Below are positions 34,364-43,062 of a DNA stretch of 56,383 nt, piece after piece; position 1 is the stretch's first letter; each line of letters begins with the position of its first letter. The position numbers and the translations under genes were made by a program. The stretch lies in assembly GCA_017481495.1 (NCBI GenBank), contig JAFUPC010000004.1, positions 1 through 56,383 on the forward strand, written 5' to 3'. Origin of the DNA: Clostridia bacterium (GTDB lineage: Bacteria > Bacillota > Clostridia > Oscillospirales > CAG-272). The notes beneath the pieces were generated by a model. That model saw nothing but the letters and a program-made list of their open reading frames with translations, did no database searches and was not told where the DNA came from.

Positions 34364-34798
34364 GTTTCGGCGAAATCTTTACTATTGCAAGGATGCAGAC
34401 TGAACGGTTCGCACAGAAAACCTTCCCTCTTGGGCGAAGATGCGGAGCATCTTCTGGGGACACGCGAAGCGGTGGATGAGGTAAAAATCAATAAATCTCT
34501 CGCACTGCTTCCAGTACTCCCGCACAAAGTGACAAGTACAGTAGGTAACAAAAAATTTTTCTCTGTGTTCTGTATAGAAAGATACTTTTCTTTCCAATCA
34601 TCAGCAAATGCTTTATGCACATCTGTATAGGACACTTACAGCGGGAGTACTCACAGCAGTGCGAAAGATTTTCCGCCTTGATACCTCATCCACCGCTTCG
34701 CGTGTCCCCAGAAGATGCTCCGCATCTTCGCCCAAGAGGGAAGGTTTTCTGTGCGAACCGTTCAGTCCGTATCCTTGCCAATATATAGTTTTCGCCGA
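34364..34798. repeat. Foldback element with perfect 85-base arms (copy E)
   Basis: Positions 34398-34482 and 34683-34767 are exact inverted copies, 85 of 85 bases by eye. Imperfect pairing continues outward to about 34364 and 34798 (TTTCGGCGAAA). Inside the arms it continues with CGCACTGCT and AGTACTCCCGC, which recur in inverse near 34640-34663. The loop of about 100 bases has no gene. A single strand would fold into a hairpin of more than 150 base pairs. The AATCAATAAATCT segment is shared with copy J. Confidence 0.85.
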
Positions 34799-34849
34799 AA
34801 TACCGTACAACAAAATCCCGGAATCCCCCAGCGCAATACTGAAAAAACC

Positions 34850-37009
34850 TTACATCCCCTGCGCCGTTCTCTCAATGACCATATCCTGCCAGTTCTTATC
34901 CAGTGTGACGAACCGTGCGGACCAGCCGGAGACGCGGACGGCGAGGGATTCATGGTCTTCGGGATGCTCCTGGGCATCGCGCAGGACGGCGTTGTCGACC
35001 ACGTCGATCTGCAGGAAAAATCCGCCGAGGGCATTGAACGCGCGGAGCAGACTTTCGATGGCGGTGATGCCCTTTTCCCCGGAGACGGCTTTCGGGTCGA
35101 GACGGATGTCAAGCACCGTGCCACAGGTCAGGCGGGAATAATCGGCTTTGCAGGCGGAGCGGATGATGGCGGTCGCACCCGCATGGTCGGTGGACGGCGT
35201 GGGGCTGATGTTGCCGGCAAGAATGCTTCCCCGCTTGAAGCCGTGGGGAGCGGCGGGACGGATGTCTTTCCAGTCGATCTGCCGTCCGAATGTGCTGATG
35301 CCCGGCGGGCGCAGAACGTCGTTGCGTTTTTCGACGACGCGGCAGTCCTCGACGTAATCTTTTATGATGCGCGCGGCGATCGTGTCCACTTCGTCGTTGT
35401 CGTTGCCGTAATAGGTATAATGACTGCGGACATAGCGGCGCAGGGGCTCCTCCCCCGCCCAGTCGTTGCGGAGGATCGTCATAAATTCTGCAAAGGACAG
35501 CCGCTGTTCCTCATAGACCAGTTTTTTGATGGCGTACATGGCATTCGCGGTATCGGGAATGCCGCCCATGTGCGGGGAGAAGACGTTGTACACGGGGCCG
35601 CCGTCGTTGTAGGAGCGCGCGTTTTCGATACACCCGTCCTCAAAGAGGTCGATGACCCCGGTCGTGCCGTCGCCGAAAAAGTGGTCCGCGCCCGCGTGGA
35701 ACGCATCCAGCATCCCGTTCATCGCGCACCGGAACGCCGCATACAGGTCTTCAAAGGTGTCGTATGTGACCGGCGTTTCGTCGCACAGGTGCAATATGTC
35801 CCGTTCAAATGTTCCGTACAGATCCATCGGACTGTAAATAAAGCGCGTTCTGCCGGGAATCTGCACCTCCCAACAGCCGTCGTTGGCAAATTTCCGCGCT
35901 TCGCGTATGTCGTAGCCGAACCCGACGAGCGAGTCAATGACGAGATCTTCGTTGTACATCGCCGCAACACCGCTTCCGTGGCGGATGACCTCGGCGAGTT
36001 TTTTGGTGATCCATGCGGGGGAATGCCAGCCGACACGCACAGCGATCGGGAAATCCGCGATCGGAAATTCCTCAACAATTTCCAGCATCAGACGGGTGAC
36101 GTCGCCCGTGCGGTCACAGCCGGTTTCATCGACCCCGCCGAGCACCAGGTTCTGATAATGCTGTGCATCGCCCGAACCGCGGCCGGAAAGGGTGATCCAT
36201 TCGCATCCTTTGATAAAGAAATGCGCCAGAAGCTCCCGCGCTTCGTCCTCGGACATGCGCCCGGCGGCAAGGTCGGCACGGTAGAGGTCGTCGAGCATCA
36301 GATCCATGCGCCCGATGCCCGGCCAGTTTCCGCACAGGCGGATGAATGCAAAGGTGAACCAGATACTCTGCACCCCTTGCCGGAACGTCCCGGCAGGCGA
36401 AAACGGCACGACCGACAGGGTGTCGTAAAGCGCGCGGTATTCCTCGTATTCGTCCGTCTCCCTCGCCGCGGCGGCGTGTTCCATGCAGTCGGATAAGAGA
36501 TCAAGATAGCGCGTGTGCCAGACCTTCATCGCTTCCCATGCGTTCAGCTGGGAGGAAAGCGTTTTTCTTTGCCGTTCCGTGAGCGTATCGTCTTTCATGC
36601 GTTCCAGAAGGCGCGATTTGTATGCGTTCATGCCCTCTCTGACCACGCGGTCAAAATTGCAGGTCAGATGGCTGACGGAGGGGCAGACGGGATTCTGACC
36701 GTCATAAGTTGCCGGCACAATGTGCCCGATGGCGGCACCGAGTGTTGCCGCACCCGAAAGCTTTTCAAGGATCCGACCGTTTTCGTCCCGACACAGGCGC
36801 AGGGGTGCTTCTTTTGCGATCGCCATGACCGCGCGATCATAATTTATATGGGCATCGTCGGTCATCTCCTCGTTCGGAAGATGGACATAAGGCGTTTTCT
36901 GCGCCTCCCGTCCGTATTTGCCCGACAGCGAATCACGCGCAAACCGCCGCGTGCGTTCCGAGCACCGCACAGGGCGCGGAATATCACAGGGTGTGGAGAA
37001 AAATGTCAT
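34850..37009 (-). CDS. Glycyl radical enzyme (pyruvate formate-lyase family)
   Basis: The 719-residue enzyme has the C-terminal glycyl radical motif RVSGWSARF with the radical Gly at about 695, and the active-site Cys in NDGCWEVQIPG (Cys379). These belong to the oxygen-sensitive glycyl radical enzymes, which split or dehydrate carbon compounds. The GCWE site differs from the Cys-Cys pair of pyruvate formate-lyase and from the GCVE of diol and choline lyases, so the substrate is not assigned. No radical SAM activase lies in the window. AAGGAGGAA precedes the ATG. Confidence 0.92.
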   Translation of the reverse strand: MTFFSTPCDIPRPVRCSERTRRFARDSLSGKYGREAQKTPYVHLPNEEMTDDAHINYDRAVMAIAKEAPLRLCRDENGRILEKLSGAATLGAAIGHIVPATYDGQNPVCPSVSHLTCNFDRVVREGMNAYKSRLLERMKDDTLTERQRKTLSSQLNAWEAMKVWHTRYLDLLSDCMEHAAAARETDEYEEYRALYDTLSVVPFSPAGTFRQGVQSIWFTFAFIRLCGNWPGIGRMDLMLDDLYRADLAAGRMSEDEARELLAHFFIKGCEWITLSGRGSGDAQHYQNLVLGGVDETGCDRTGDVTRLMLEIVEEFPIADFPIAVRVGWHSPAWITKKLAEVIRHGSGVAAMYNEDLVIDSLVGFGYDIREARKFANDGCWEVQIPGRTRFIYSPMDLYGTFERDILHLCDETPVTYDTFEDLYAAFRCAMNGMLDAFHAGADHFFGDGTTGVIDLFEDGCIENARSYNDGGPVYNVFSPHMGGIPDTANAMYAIKKLVYEEQRLSFAEFMTILRNDWAGEEPLRRYVRSHYTYYGNDNDEVDTIAARIIKDYVEDCRVVEKRNDVLRPPGISTFGRQIDWKDIRPAAPHGFKRGSILAGNISPTPSTDHAGATAIIRSACKADYSRLTCGTVLDIRLDPKAVSGEKGITAIESLLRAFNALGGFFLQIDVVDNAVLRDAQEHPEDHESLAVRVSGWSARFVTLDKNWQDMVIERTAQGM

Positions 37010-37048
37010 AAAGCGTTCCTCCTTGGAACTTCGGTTTCTGTTATGAAA

Positions 37049-37077
37049 ATTATATCACAGAATGCGGGGAATGTAAA
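37049..37077 (-). promoter_or_regulatory. Promoter of glycyl radical enzyme gene
   Basis: Minus-strand TTTACA (37072-37077), 17 bases, TGA then TATAAT (37049-37054). Confidence 0.75.
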
Positions 37078-37201
37078 GAGGTTGTAGTAAATTTTCTGTT
37101 TGCGACAACCCGTGATTGATTTCGTCCGGTGGACGAAGATGGTTAATGATATTGGATCTGTGAGGAACAGCGGATAATTGAAAGGTATCCTTCCTCTATC
37201 T

Positions 37202-37359
37202 CTGTAGGAGCGCCCATTGGGTGTCCGTTACCAAACGATATGCTGTCAATATCGTATGAAAACATATATCAATATTATTTTTCATAATATTTCGACATCT
37301 TACCGATATGTTACGAACGCAAGGTTTCGCAAAGCGAAACCATATGGGCGCCCCTACAG
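37202..37359. repeat. Palindromic intergenic repeat, copy F
   Basis: CTGTAGGAGCGCCCAT (37202-37217) is matched in inverse, with one mismatch, at 37344-37359. Inside lies the hairpin GGTTTCGC-AAA-GCGAAACC. The TTAAG terminus is missing. It shares the GTAGGGGCGCCC-type module with other copies. No gene is seen in 37078-37391. Confidence 0.6.
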
Positions 37360-37391
37360 ACGTAATGAACGTCGCTTTTCTTTAATTATCG

Positions 37392-38717
37392 TTATTTCTC
37401 CTGCAAATCACCGGCAATCTCCCCAAGAATATGCGCCCTTTCCGCCGGCTTTTCCGCCGCGTATTCCAGTGCCGCCGAGAAACGCCGTTCCGCCGCGGGA
37501 AGCAACGCTTTGTCAGATGTGTAAAGAACGGCGACCGGGTCTCCTTTTGACACGGTGTCCCCGGCCTTTTTCAAAAGTCGTATTCCGGCGAGCGGGTCGA
37601 TCTTGTCATCGGTTTTCTGTCTGCCGGCACCGAGCATCATGGCGGTGATGCCGACCTCCTCGGCGTTCATGTGGGAGAGATAACCGGTGTGCTCCGCCAC
37701 TGCGACCGTTTCATACGGTGCTTTTTTCCGCGCTCCGGGATTTATGATCCAATCCGCATCCCCGCCCTGCGCGGTGATGAATGCAAGGAACGTCTCATAA
37801 GCGCGGCCGGATTTCCACGCAGTTTCCGCCTCTTTGTATGCCGCATCCGCCGGAATGCCGCGGGCAAGGGATGCCATATGTGCGGCAAGGGTCAGGGAAA
37901 CCTCGCGCAGATCGTCAAGGCCACGGTCGTCCCCGCGCAGAAACGCGATGACCTCTTCAATTTCCAGCGCGTTTCCGATACATCTGCCGAGCGGCTGATC
38001 CATGTCGGTCAGCACCGCCGTCACGCGCCGGCCGCACCGTGTGCCGATGTCAACCATTGCGCGGGCGAGAATTTCCGCGTTTTCTTTCGTTTTCATAAAG
38101 GCACCGCTGCCGACCGTAACGTCGAGAACGATGTTCTTTGCCCCTGCCGCCAGCTTTTTCGACATAATGCTCGATGCGATCAAGGGAACAGATTCCACCG
38201 TTCCCGTCACGTCCCGCAGAGCATACAACTTTTTGTCCGCCGGTGCTAAATCGGCATTTGCTCCGATGACCGACACGCCGATGCGTTCCACCTGGGAAAG
38301 AAATTCCGCTCCCCCAAGCGATGTGCGATAACCGGGAATGCTTTCCAGCTTGTCGATCGTCCCGCCGGTATGCCCAAGTCCCCGCCCGGACATTTTCGCC
38401 GTTTTACAGCCAAGACACGCGGCAAGAGGCGCCACGATGAATGTCGTTTTGTCCCCGACCCCGCCCGTCGAATGCTTGTCAGCGGACAAATCCCCAAAGC
38501 GCGACAGATCCAGCATCTCACCCGAATGCGCCATGCAATCGGTCAAGACTGCCGTCTCCGCCTCGGTCATACCGCGGAAATAAATCGCCATCAGAAGCGC
38601 CGACATCTGGTAGTCGGGAATGGTGCCGCTTGTATAGCCGTCAATGAAATTTCGGATTTCTTTATCGGTCAGAGCCTGACCGTCCCGTTTTCGGGTGATC
38701 ATATCGGTGATGCGCAT
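37392..38717 (-). CDS. pdp: Pyrimidine-nucleoside phosphorylase
   Basis: Splits thymidine, uridine or deoxyuridine with phosphate to the base and (deoxy)ribose 1-phosphate. The 441-residue protein begins MRITDMITRKRDGQALTDKE and contains the family signature SGRGLGHTGGTIDKLESIPG and the phosphate site KHSTGGVGDK. It is full length. The Clostridia/Bacilli branch usually acts on several pyrimidine nucleosides, so pdp is preferred over deoA, though the two cannot be separated here with certainty. A GGAG site precedes the ATG. Confidence 0.95.
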   Translation of the reverse strand: MRITDMITRKRDGQALTDKEIRNFIDGYTSGTIPDYQMSALLMAIYFRGMTEAETAVLTDCMAHSGEMLDLSRFGDLSADKHSTGGVGDKTTFIVAPLAACLGCKTAKMSGRGLGHTGGTIDKLESIPGYRTSLGGAEFLSQVERIGVSVIGANADLAPADKKLYALRDVTGTVESVPLIASSIMSKKLAAGAKNIVLDVTVGSGAFMKTKENAEILARAMVDIGTRCGRRVTAVLTDMDQPLGRCIGNALEIEEVIAFLRGDDRGLDDLREVSLTLAAHMASLARGIPADAAYKEAETAWKSGRAYETFLAFITAQGGDADWIINPGARKKAPYETVAVAEHTGYLSHMNAEEVGITAMMLGAGRQKTDDKIDPLAGIRLLKKAGDTVSKGDPVAVLYTSDKALLPAAERRFSAALEYAAEKPAERAHILGEIAGDLQEK

Positions 38718-38762
38718 GGGGGTCTCCTTTTTGATTGTTGTTTTTTGAGGTGGGATGACGGG

Positions 38763-38870
38763 GGTTCTGTCAATTTAAGAAAGATAACATTCGTTATGTG
38801 TAGTATGTTGTTTCAACGAAAACCTTACTTTTGCGAGAATGCGAACCGTTCTGCTTCCATCCTTGCCACA
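38763..38870. repeat. Partial repeat, copy G
   Basis: GGTTCTGTCAATTTAAG (38763-38779) resembles the terminal repeat. The following TATGTTGTTTCAACGAAAACC and GCGAACCGTTC resemble the outer arm of foldback E. It lies just upstream of the phosphorylase gene, where no clear promoter is visible. Confidence 0.5.
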
Positions 38871-38940
38871 GCATTGCATCCCTCATCCCTCAAAACTATC
38901 ATACCACATTCTCCCCCGATTGTCAAGAGAAACAGAAAGA

Positions 38941-38972
38941 AAACGCCACCGTATACAGAAACGATGGCGTTT
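38941..38972 (-). terminator. Terminator of lysS
   Basis: AAACGCCA pairs with TGGCGTTT, with an inner CGT/ACG. On the minus strand TTTTCTTTC follows. Confidence 0.7.
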
Positions 38973-38989
38973 GGATGCAGATATGAAAA

Positions 38990-41035
38990 TTATTTCACGA
39001 CCGTTCCCGTGGGTACGCTGTCATCCACGAAGATAAGCTGACAGCCGCAGGAGTGGTTCGTTGCGGCGAGAAGCATACCCTCGCTTGTGACACCGGTCAG
39101 ACGGGTCGGCTGGAGGTTGGCGATGACGATGATCTTTTTACCGACCAGCTCGTCAATGCCCCATTCGTGCTTGATGGAGGACACGATGGTGCGCGGCTCA
39201 CCGCTGCCGTCGTCAAGCGTGAGTTTCAGACAGCTGTGGGACTTGCGGATCTCCTGCGCCTTGACGATCTGGCAGACACGCAGGTCGATCTTTGCGAACG
39301 TATCGAGATCAACGGTCTCCTTGACGGGCGGGATCTCATCGGGCTGGTCGTCCGCACCGCGGTTGTTGACGGTGACGGCTTCCTCCTTGGGTGCGGCGGC
39401 GGCTTCAGCGGCGGCCTTTTCTTCGTCGGTCATCGGATAGGAGAAATCAAGCAGACCGACGTACTTTTCGGGATTGATGGCAAAGAGGAACAGGTACAGG
39501 CGCGGGCCCTTTTCCTTGTCGATGAGCAGGCGGTAGGTGTTCTTGAAGAACGTGCCCTGAATGCCTTTCAGTTCCTTGTCGGAAACCGTCTTGCCCGCAT
39601 CGGCAAGAATTGCCTTCGGAATGGCGTAAAGCTCGGTGTTGAGCGTGTCAAGGTCATAACCGCCCTTTGCAATCAGCGCGTGCAGACGGGAAATCTGTTC
39701 CTTTTCCTCGTCGGTGAGGGTGTTGTAAACATCCCAGTTGCGGGTGGTGCGCAGACGGTTGACGCTTTCGGGTGCGCACTGTTCCAGCCAGAACTTTGCA
39801 CGGTCAACGCGGTCGGCAAAATCTTCCTTTTTATACGGCGTGCCGATCTTTGCAAAGACGGTTTCCAGCATATCCGGATTGAAATCCACGACCGAGCCGA
39901 GCTGTACGAGCAGACCCATCGGAACGGTCACGGGAGAACGTCCCTCGACCTCGCAGTTGTAAAGCACGGTCTGACCGTATTCGTCCAGCTTGCCCTCGCG
40001 CAGTTCGGTCAGCTGCTTGTCAAACTCGAAATACTGGCGCAGAATGCCGTCGTCAAAGCAGAAGTCAAACGCCTTGAGCGGTTCCGTCTTGGAATACAGC
40101 CACAGAATGACCTCCGGCTGGTAGAGCTTGAGTAAGAGATCGGGGGTCATATTGAGACCGGAGGAGCCGGACATCTTGCCGACCTGACCCTTGATGCCGA
40201 TGAATTCGTATCCCTGGAACAGCGGTGCTTCGTAGCCGAAAATTTCCTTTGCGATGTCCTTTGCGTTGTCGTAGGAACCGTTCAGAGAAGCGTGATCCTT
40301 TCCGCCCGGCTCAAAGTCAACGCCCTCATAAAGCCAGCGCATCGGCCAGTCAATCTTCCATGCAAGCTTGCAGTTGAAGTCGGTCGTGAAGTTGAAGTGC
40401 CCCGAGTGTCCGCAGGCGCAGGTGTATTCCGCCTCGGTGCAGTCGTCGGTAAGGCTTGTGATCTTCGTGGTATCCTTGCCGCAGACGGGGCAGTAGATGG
40501 AAACGGGATAATACGCTTCGCGCTCACCCGGCTGTGCTTCCTGCGTTCTGTGGGAGTCGAGAATGTCAAAAATTCTGCCGCGTTCTTTCAGCGCGTGGAT
40601 GACATACTTTGCGTACTTGCCGGAGCGGTACATCTCGGTCTGGTGACGGTAGTCCATTTCGATGCCGAAACGCTTGATGGACTTTTCAAACTCCGCCTCA
40701 AAATGCTGGGCGTAAGTTTCGTTCTCCGGGTCGTCGGAAAAGGGATTGGGCACATCGGTGTACGGGCGGCCGATGTACTGATCGTAATCGTCGCGGACGG
40801 CGGCAACATTCGCCGGAACCTTGCGCATCCGGTCGAACTCGTCCCAGGAGAAGAGCAGCCGCGCCCGTTTGCCCATTTTGCGCAGCGCTTTCACAACGAA
40901 ATACGAGGTGGCGATATCACGGAAATTGCCGATATGAATGCTGCCGGAGGGGCTAATGCCTGCGGCGCAGACATATTCTTCTTTGTTGGGGTTGCGTTCA
41001 ATGACCTTGAGCGCAAGTTCTTCTGACCAATGCAT
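38990..41035 (-). CDS. lysS: Class I lysyl-tRNA synthetase with C-terminal tRNA-binding domain
   Basis: Charges tRNA-Lys, using the class I Rossmann fold instead of the class II form usual in bacteria. PSGSIHIGNF (HIGH motif, residues 34-37) and KMSGSSG (K287) bracket the catalytic core, with a zinc knuckle CPVCGK...CACG between them. After the helical anticodon region, residues 576-681 form an OB-fold tRNA-binding domain of the EMAP/Arc1p/MetRS C-terminal type (IDLRVCQIVKAQEI). The whole is one frame of 681 residues. AGAAAGGA precedes the ATG. The leader is only about 50 bases, so no T-box is present. Confidence 0.95.
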   Translation of the reverse strand: MHWSEELALKVIERNPNKEEYVCAAGISPSGSIHIGNFRDIATSYFVVKALRKMGKRARLLFSWDEFDRMRKVPANVAAVRDDYDQYIGRPYTDVPNPFSDDPENETYAQHFEAEFEKSIKRFGIEMDYRHQTEMYRSGKYAKYVIHALKERGRIFDILDSHRTQEAQPGEREAYYPVSIYCPVCGKDTTKITSLTDDCTEAEYTCACGHSGHFNFTTDFNCKLAWKIDWPMRWLYEGVDFEPGGKDHASLNGSYDNAKDIAKEIFGYEAPLFQGYEFIGIKGQVGKMSGSSGLNMTPDLLLKLYQPEVILWLYSKTEPLKAFDFCFDDGILRQYFEFDKQLTELREGKLDEYGQTVLYNCEVEGRSPVTVPMGLLVQLGSVVDFNPDMLETVFAKIGTPYKKEDFADRVDRAKFWLEQCAPESVNRLRTTRNWDVYNTLTDEEKEQISRLHALIAKGGYDLDTLNTELYAIPKAILADAGKTVSDKELKGIQGTFFKNTYRLLIDKEKGPRLYLFLFAINPEKYVGLLDFSYPMTDEEKAAAEAAAAPKEEAVTVNNRGADDQPDEIPPVKETVDLDTFAKIDLRVCQIVKAQEIRKSHSCLKLTLDDGSGEPRTIVSSIKHEWGIDELVGKKIIVIANLQPTRLTGVTSEGMLLAATNHSCGCQLIFVDDSVPTGTVVK

Positions 41036-41094
41036 AAGAGTTCCTTTCTGTCAGTTCTTTTGAAAATGGGATTTCTGATTTATACGGATACTAT

Positions 41095-41123
41095 ATTATA
41101 CCACAAATCGGACGGAAAGTCAA
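41095..41123 (-). promoter_or_regulatory. Promoter of lysS
   Basis: Minus-strand TTGACT (41118-41123), 17 bases, TGG then TATAAT (41095-41100). Confidence 0.75.
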
Positions 41124-41173
41124 TGGAAAAATCGGATTATTATAATTGTATGGGAAGAAAAAACCATTCCCCC

Positions 41174-41202
41174 TTGCATCCCCGCCCGATCTGTGTTATA
41201 AT
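41174..41202 (+). promoter_or_regulatory. Promoter of GNAT-HAD/CDA operon
   Basis: TTGCAT (41174-41179), 17 bases, TGT then TATAAT (41197-41202). Confidence 0.7.
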
Positions 41203-41238
41203 ATAGACAGCAATACAATCAGTAAAGGAGCCAAAACC

Positions 41239-41739
41239 ATGATTACCGTAAAACCCATGACCACCCGTGCGGAGCTTGAGGGAAAAGCGTATGTCCATCA
41301 CAGAGCCTGGCAGGAGACGTATGCCGGCCTTGTGGATGCGGATTATCTTACAAAAATGACATACGAAAAATGCCTTTCCATTGCACAGCGTTATCCGGAC
41401 AACATCCTTGTCGCAAAGGACGGGGAGCGGGTCGTCGGATTTACGGGATACGGTGCGTACCGGGACGGAACGCTTCCCGATACGGGCGAGGTGTATTCCA
41501 TCTATGTCCTGCGCGCGTATCAGGGGCAGGGAGTCGGTTATGCGCTGATGAATGCGGCGACGGCATCTTTGCGGCAGTACCCGCGCATTGCGCTGTGGGT
41601 CTTGCGGGGAAATGACCGCGCCATCCGCTTTTATGAACGGTACGGCTTTGTGTTTGACGGAACCGAAGCGGAAATTCACATGGGAACACCGAACACAGAG
41701 CTTCGTTACATTCTGGAAAGGAGCAATGAAACCGTATGA
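41239..41739 (+). CDS. GNAT family N-acetyltransferase
   Basis: The 166-residue protein shows VYSIYVLRAYQGQGVGYALMNAA, the acetyl-CoA pyrophosphate-binding segment, and the C-terminal NDRAIRFYERYGFVFDGTE, as in RimI-like GNATs. The acceptor is unknown. AAAGGAG lies eight bases before the ATG at 41239; the earlier in-frame codons overlap the promoter. Its stop overlaps the next start (ATGA), so it is coupled to the HAD-deaminase fusion. Confidence 0.9.
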   Translation: MITVKPMTTRAELEGKAYVHHRAWQETYAGLVDADYLTKMTYEKCLSIAQRYPDNILVAKDGERVVGFTGYGAYRDGTLPDTGEVYSIYVLRAYQGQGVGYALMNAATASLRQYPRIALWVLRGNDRAIRFYERYGFVFDGTEAEIHMGTPNTELRYILERSNETV

Positions 41740-42929
41740 CCACCCTCTTTTTCGACATCGGCTATACCTTAATCGACGAAACCGCCGTGTGGGAAACGCG
41801 GTGCCGCGAGCAGGCACAGACCGCGCGCGCAAAGGAACTCGGCCTGACCCCGGCGGACATTTACAACGCCATTTGTGACGCTTCCCGCGCGCATCTGCCG
41901 CAGTACCGCACGGTCGCGGAGCGCTTCGGTTTTTCCGCGGAAAACGGCGGGGTCGCACCGTACCGGCACGAATTGGAACGGCTGTACCCGGGGGTACCGG
42001 AGCTTCTTGCGGATTTGTCCCGGGATTTCCGGCTCGGCGTGATCGCAAATCAGGAAACGGGACTGGAGGAGCGATTGGAGAACTTCGGCATCCGGCAGTA
42101 TTTTGACATTGTCGTATCCTCTGCCGACTGCGGGATGATGAAGCCGGATACGGGTATTTTCCGTTATGCACGCGAAAAAGCGGGGTGCGATGCGGCGGAT
42201 GCGTACATGATCGGCGACCGCATCGACAACGACATTACCCCGGCAAAGGCGGTCGGAATGCACACTGTGTGGGTGCGGCAGGGCTTCGGTGCGCTCCAGA
42301 CTCCCGGATGTCCGGAAGAAGAACCCGATGACATCGTGGATTCTGTGGACGAGCTGCGGCTTCTCTTCTGCCCCGCCGCCCAGACCCCGCCGCCGGAGGA
42401 TGCGGCACCGCAGGATGCGGGAGTTGCGGAGGACGCCTGGTATTACGACGGCGATATGGAGGCGGAAAAACGCTTTGAGACCGAGGACGCCGCCCGCGGC
42501 AGTGCGGTCGCAGTCACAGGGGAAATGCTCGTCCGGTGTGCCGTCCGCGCGATGAAAAACGCTTATGCGCCCTACTCCCATCACACCGTCGGCGCGGCAC
42601 TGCTGACAGCGGACGGTCGTGTCTATACCGGATGCAACGTCGAAAACGCCGCGTTCTCCCCAAGCTGCTGTGCGGAGCGCGTTGCGCTTTATAAGGCGGT
42701 CAGCGAGGGGGTAAAAGAATTTTCCGCCATTGCTATTGTCGGCGGAAAGCACGGGAACATCACGTCCATGTGCGCCCCGTGCGGTGTCTGCCGCCAGACC
42801 CTGCGCGAATTCTGCGACCCGGAAACCTTTCTCGTCCTGCTCGGCTGCGACGACGGCTCAGGGTTTCGGTATGAGGAATACACGCTTGCGGAGCTTCTGC
42901 CCAAGAGCTTTGGGCCGGGAGCGTTCTGA
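41736..42929 (+). CDS. HAD hydrolase-cytidine deaminase fusion
   Basis: The 397-residue protein joins two enzymes. Residues 1-210 are a HAD-type hydrolase: FFDIGYTLID (nucleophile Asp7; the usual second Asp is Gly9), IANQETG, MMKPDTGIF and MIGDRIDNDI. A Pro/Asp/Glu-rich linker of about 50 residues follows. Residues 262-397 are a cytidine deaminase with CCAERVAL (zinc Cys312, proton-shuttle Glu314) and PCGVC (Cys349, Cys352). The deaminase converts cytidine or deoxycytidine to uridine forms; the HAD half may remove phosphate from a nucleotide first (inference). It overlaps the GNAT gene by four bases. Confidence 0.93.
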   Translation: MTTLFFDIGYTLIDETAVWETRCREQAQTARAKELGLTPADIYNAICDASRAHLPQYRTVAERFGFSAENGGVAPYRHELERLYPGVPELLADLSRDFRLGVIANQETGLEERLENFGIRQYFDIVVSSADCGMMKPDTGIFRYAREKAGCDAADAYMIGDRIDNDITPAKAVGMHTVWVRQGFGALQTPGCPEEEPDDIVDSVDELRLLFCPAAQTPPPEDAAPQDAGVAEDAWYYDGDMEAEKRFETEDAARGSAVAVTGEMLVRCAVRAMKNAYAPYSHHTVGAALLTADGRVYTGCNVENAAFSPSCCAERVALYKAVSEGVKEFSAIAIVGGKHGNITSMCAPCGVCRQTLREFCDPETFLVLLGCDDGSGFRYEEYTLAELLPKSFGPGAF

Positions 42930-42957
42930 TGGGGATCATGTGATTTGGGGATATAGG

Positions 42958-42984
42958 AAAAGGTGCGGGAGTCCGCACCTTTTT
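42958..42984 (+). terminator. Terminator of HAD-deaminase operon
   Basis: AAAAGGTGCGG faces CCGCACCTTTTT across a short loop. Confidence 0.85.
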
Positions 42985-43007
42985 GGGTGGTGTTTGATTT
43001 TTCGGAA

Positions 43008-43062
43008 AGATACCGTTTTGCGTAATGCAATATCGCCATCGTCGTCCTTACGTTGACGTTCC
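43008..43062. repeat. Terminal fragment of repeat, copy H
   Basis: On the minus strand GTCAACGTAAGG (43046-43057) and CGACGATGGCGATATTG match the terminal and subterminal blocks of the repeat family. The TAA inside it is the stop codon of the ABC exporter gene. Confidence 0.6.

Noticed and set aside
34364..34798. Insertion sequence with transposase
   Set aside because: The loop between the arms has no open frame of useful length.
32487..36496. Two plus-strand open frames of nearly 600 codons each opposite the FGGY kinase and glycyl radical genes
   Set aside because: The opposite strand encodes full-length recognised enzymes; these frames show no family features.
41036..41100. T-box riboswitch before lysS
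   Set aside because: The leader is only about 50 bases, too short for a T-box, and no specifier stem or terminator is seen.
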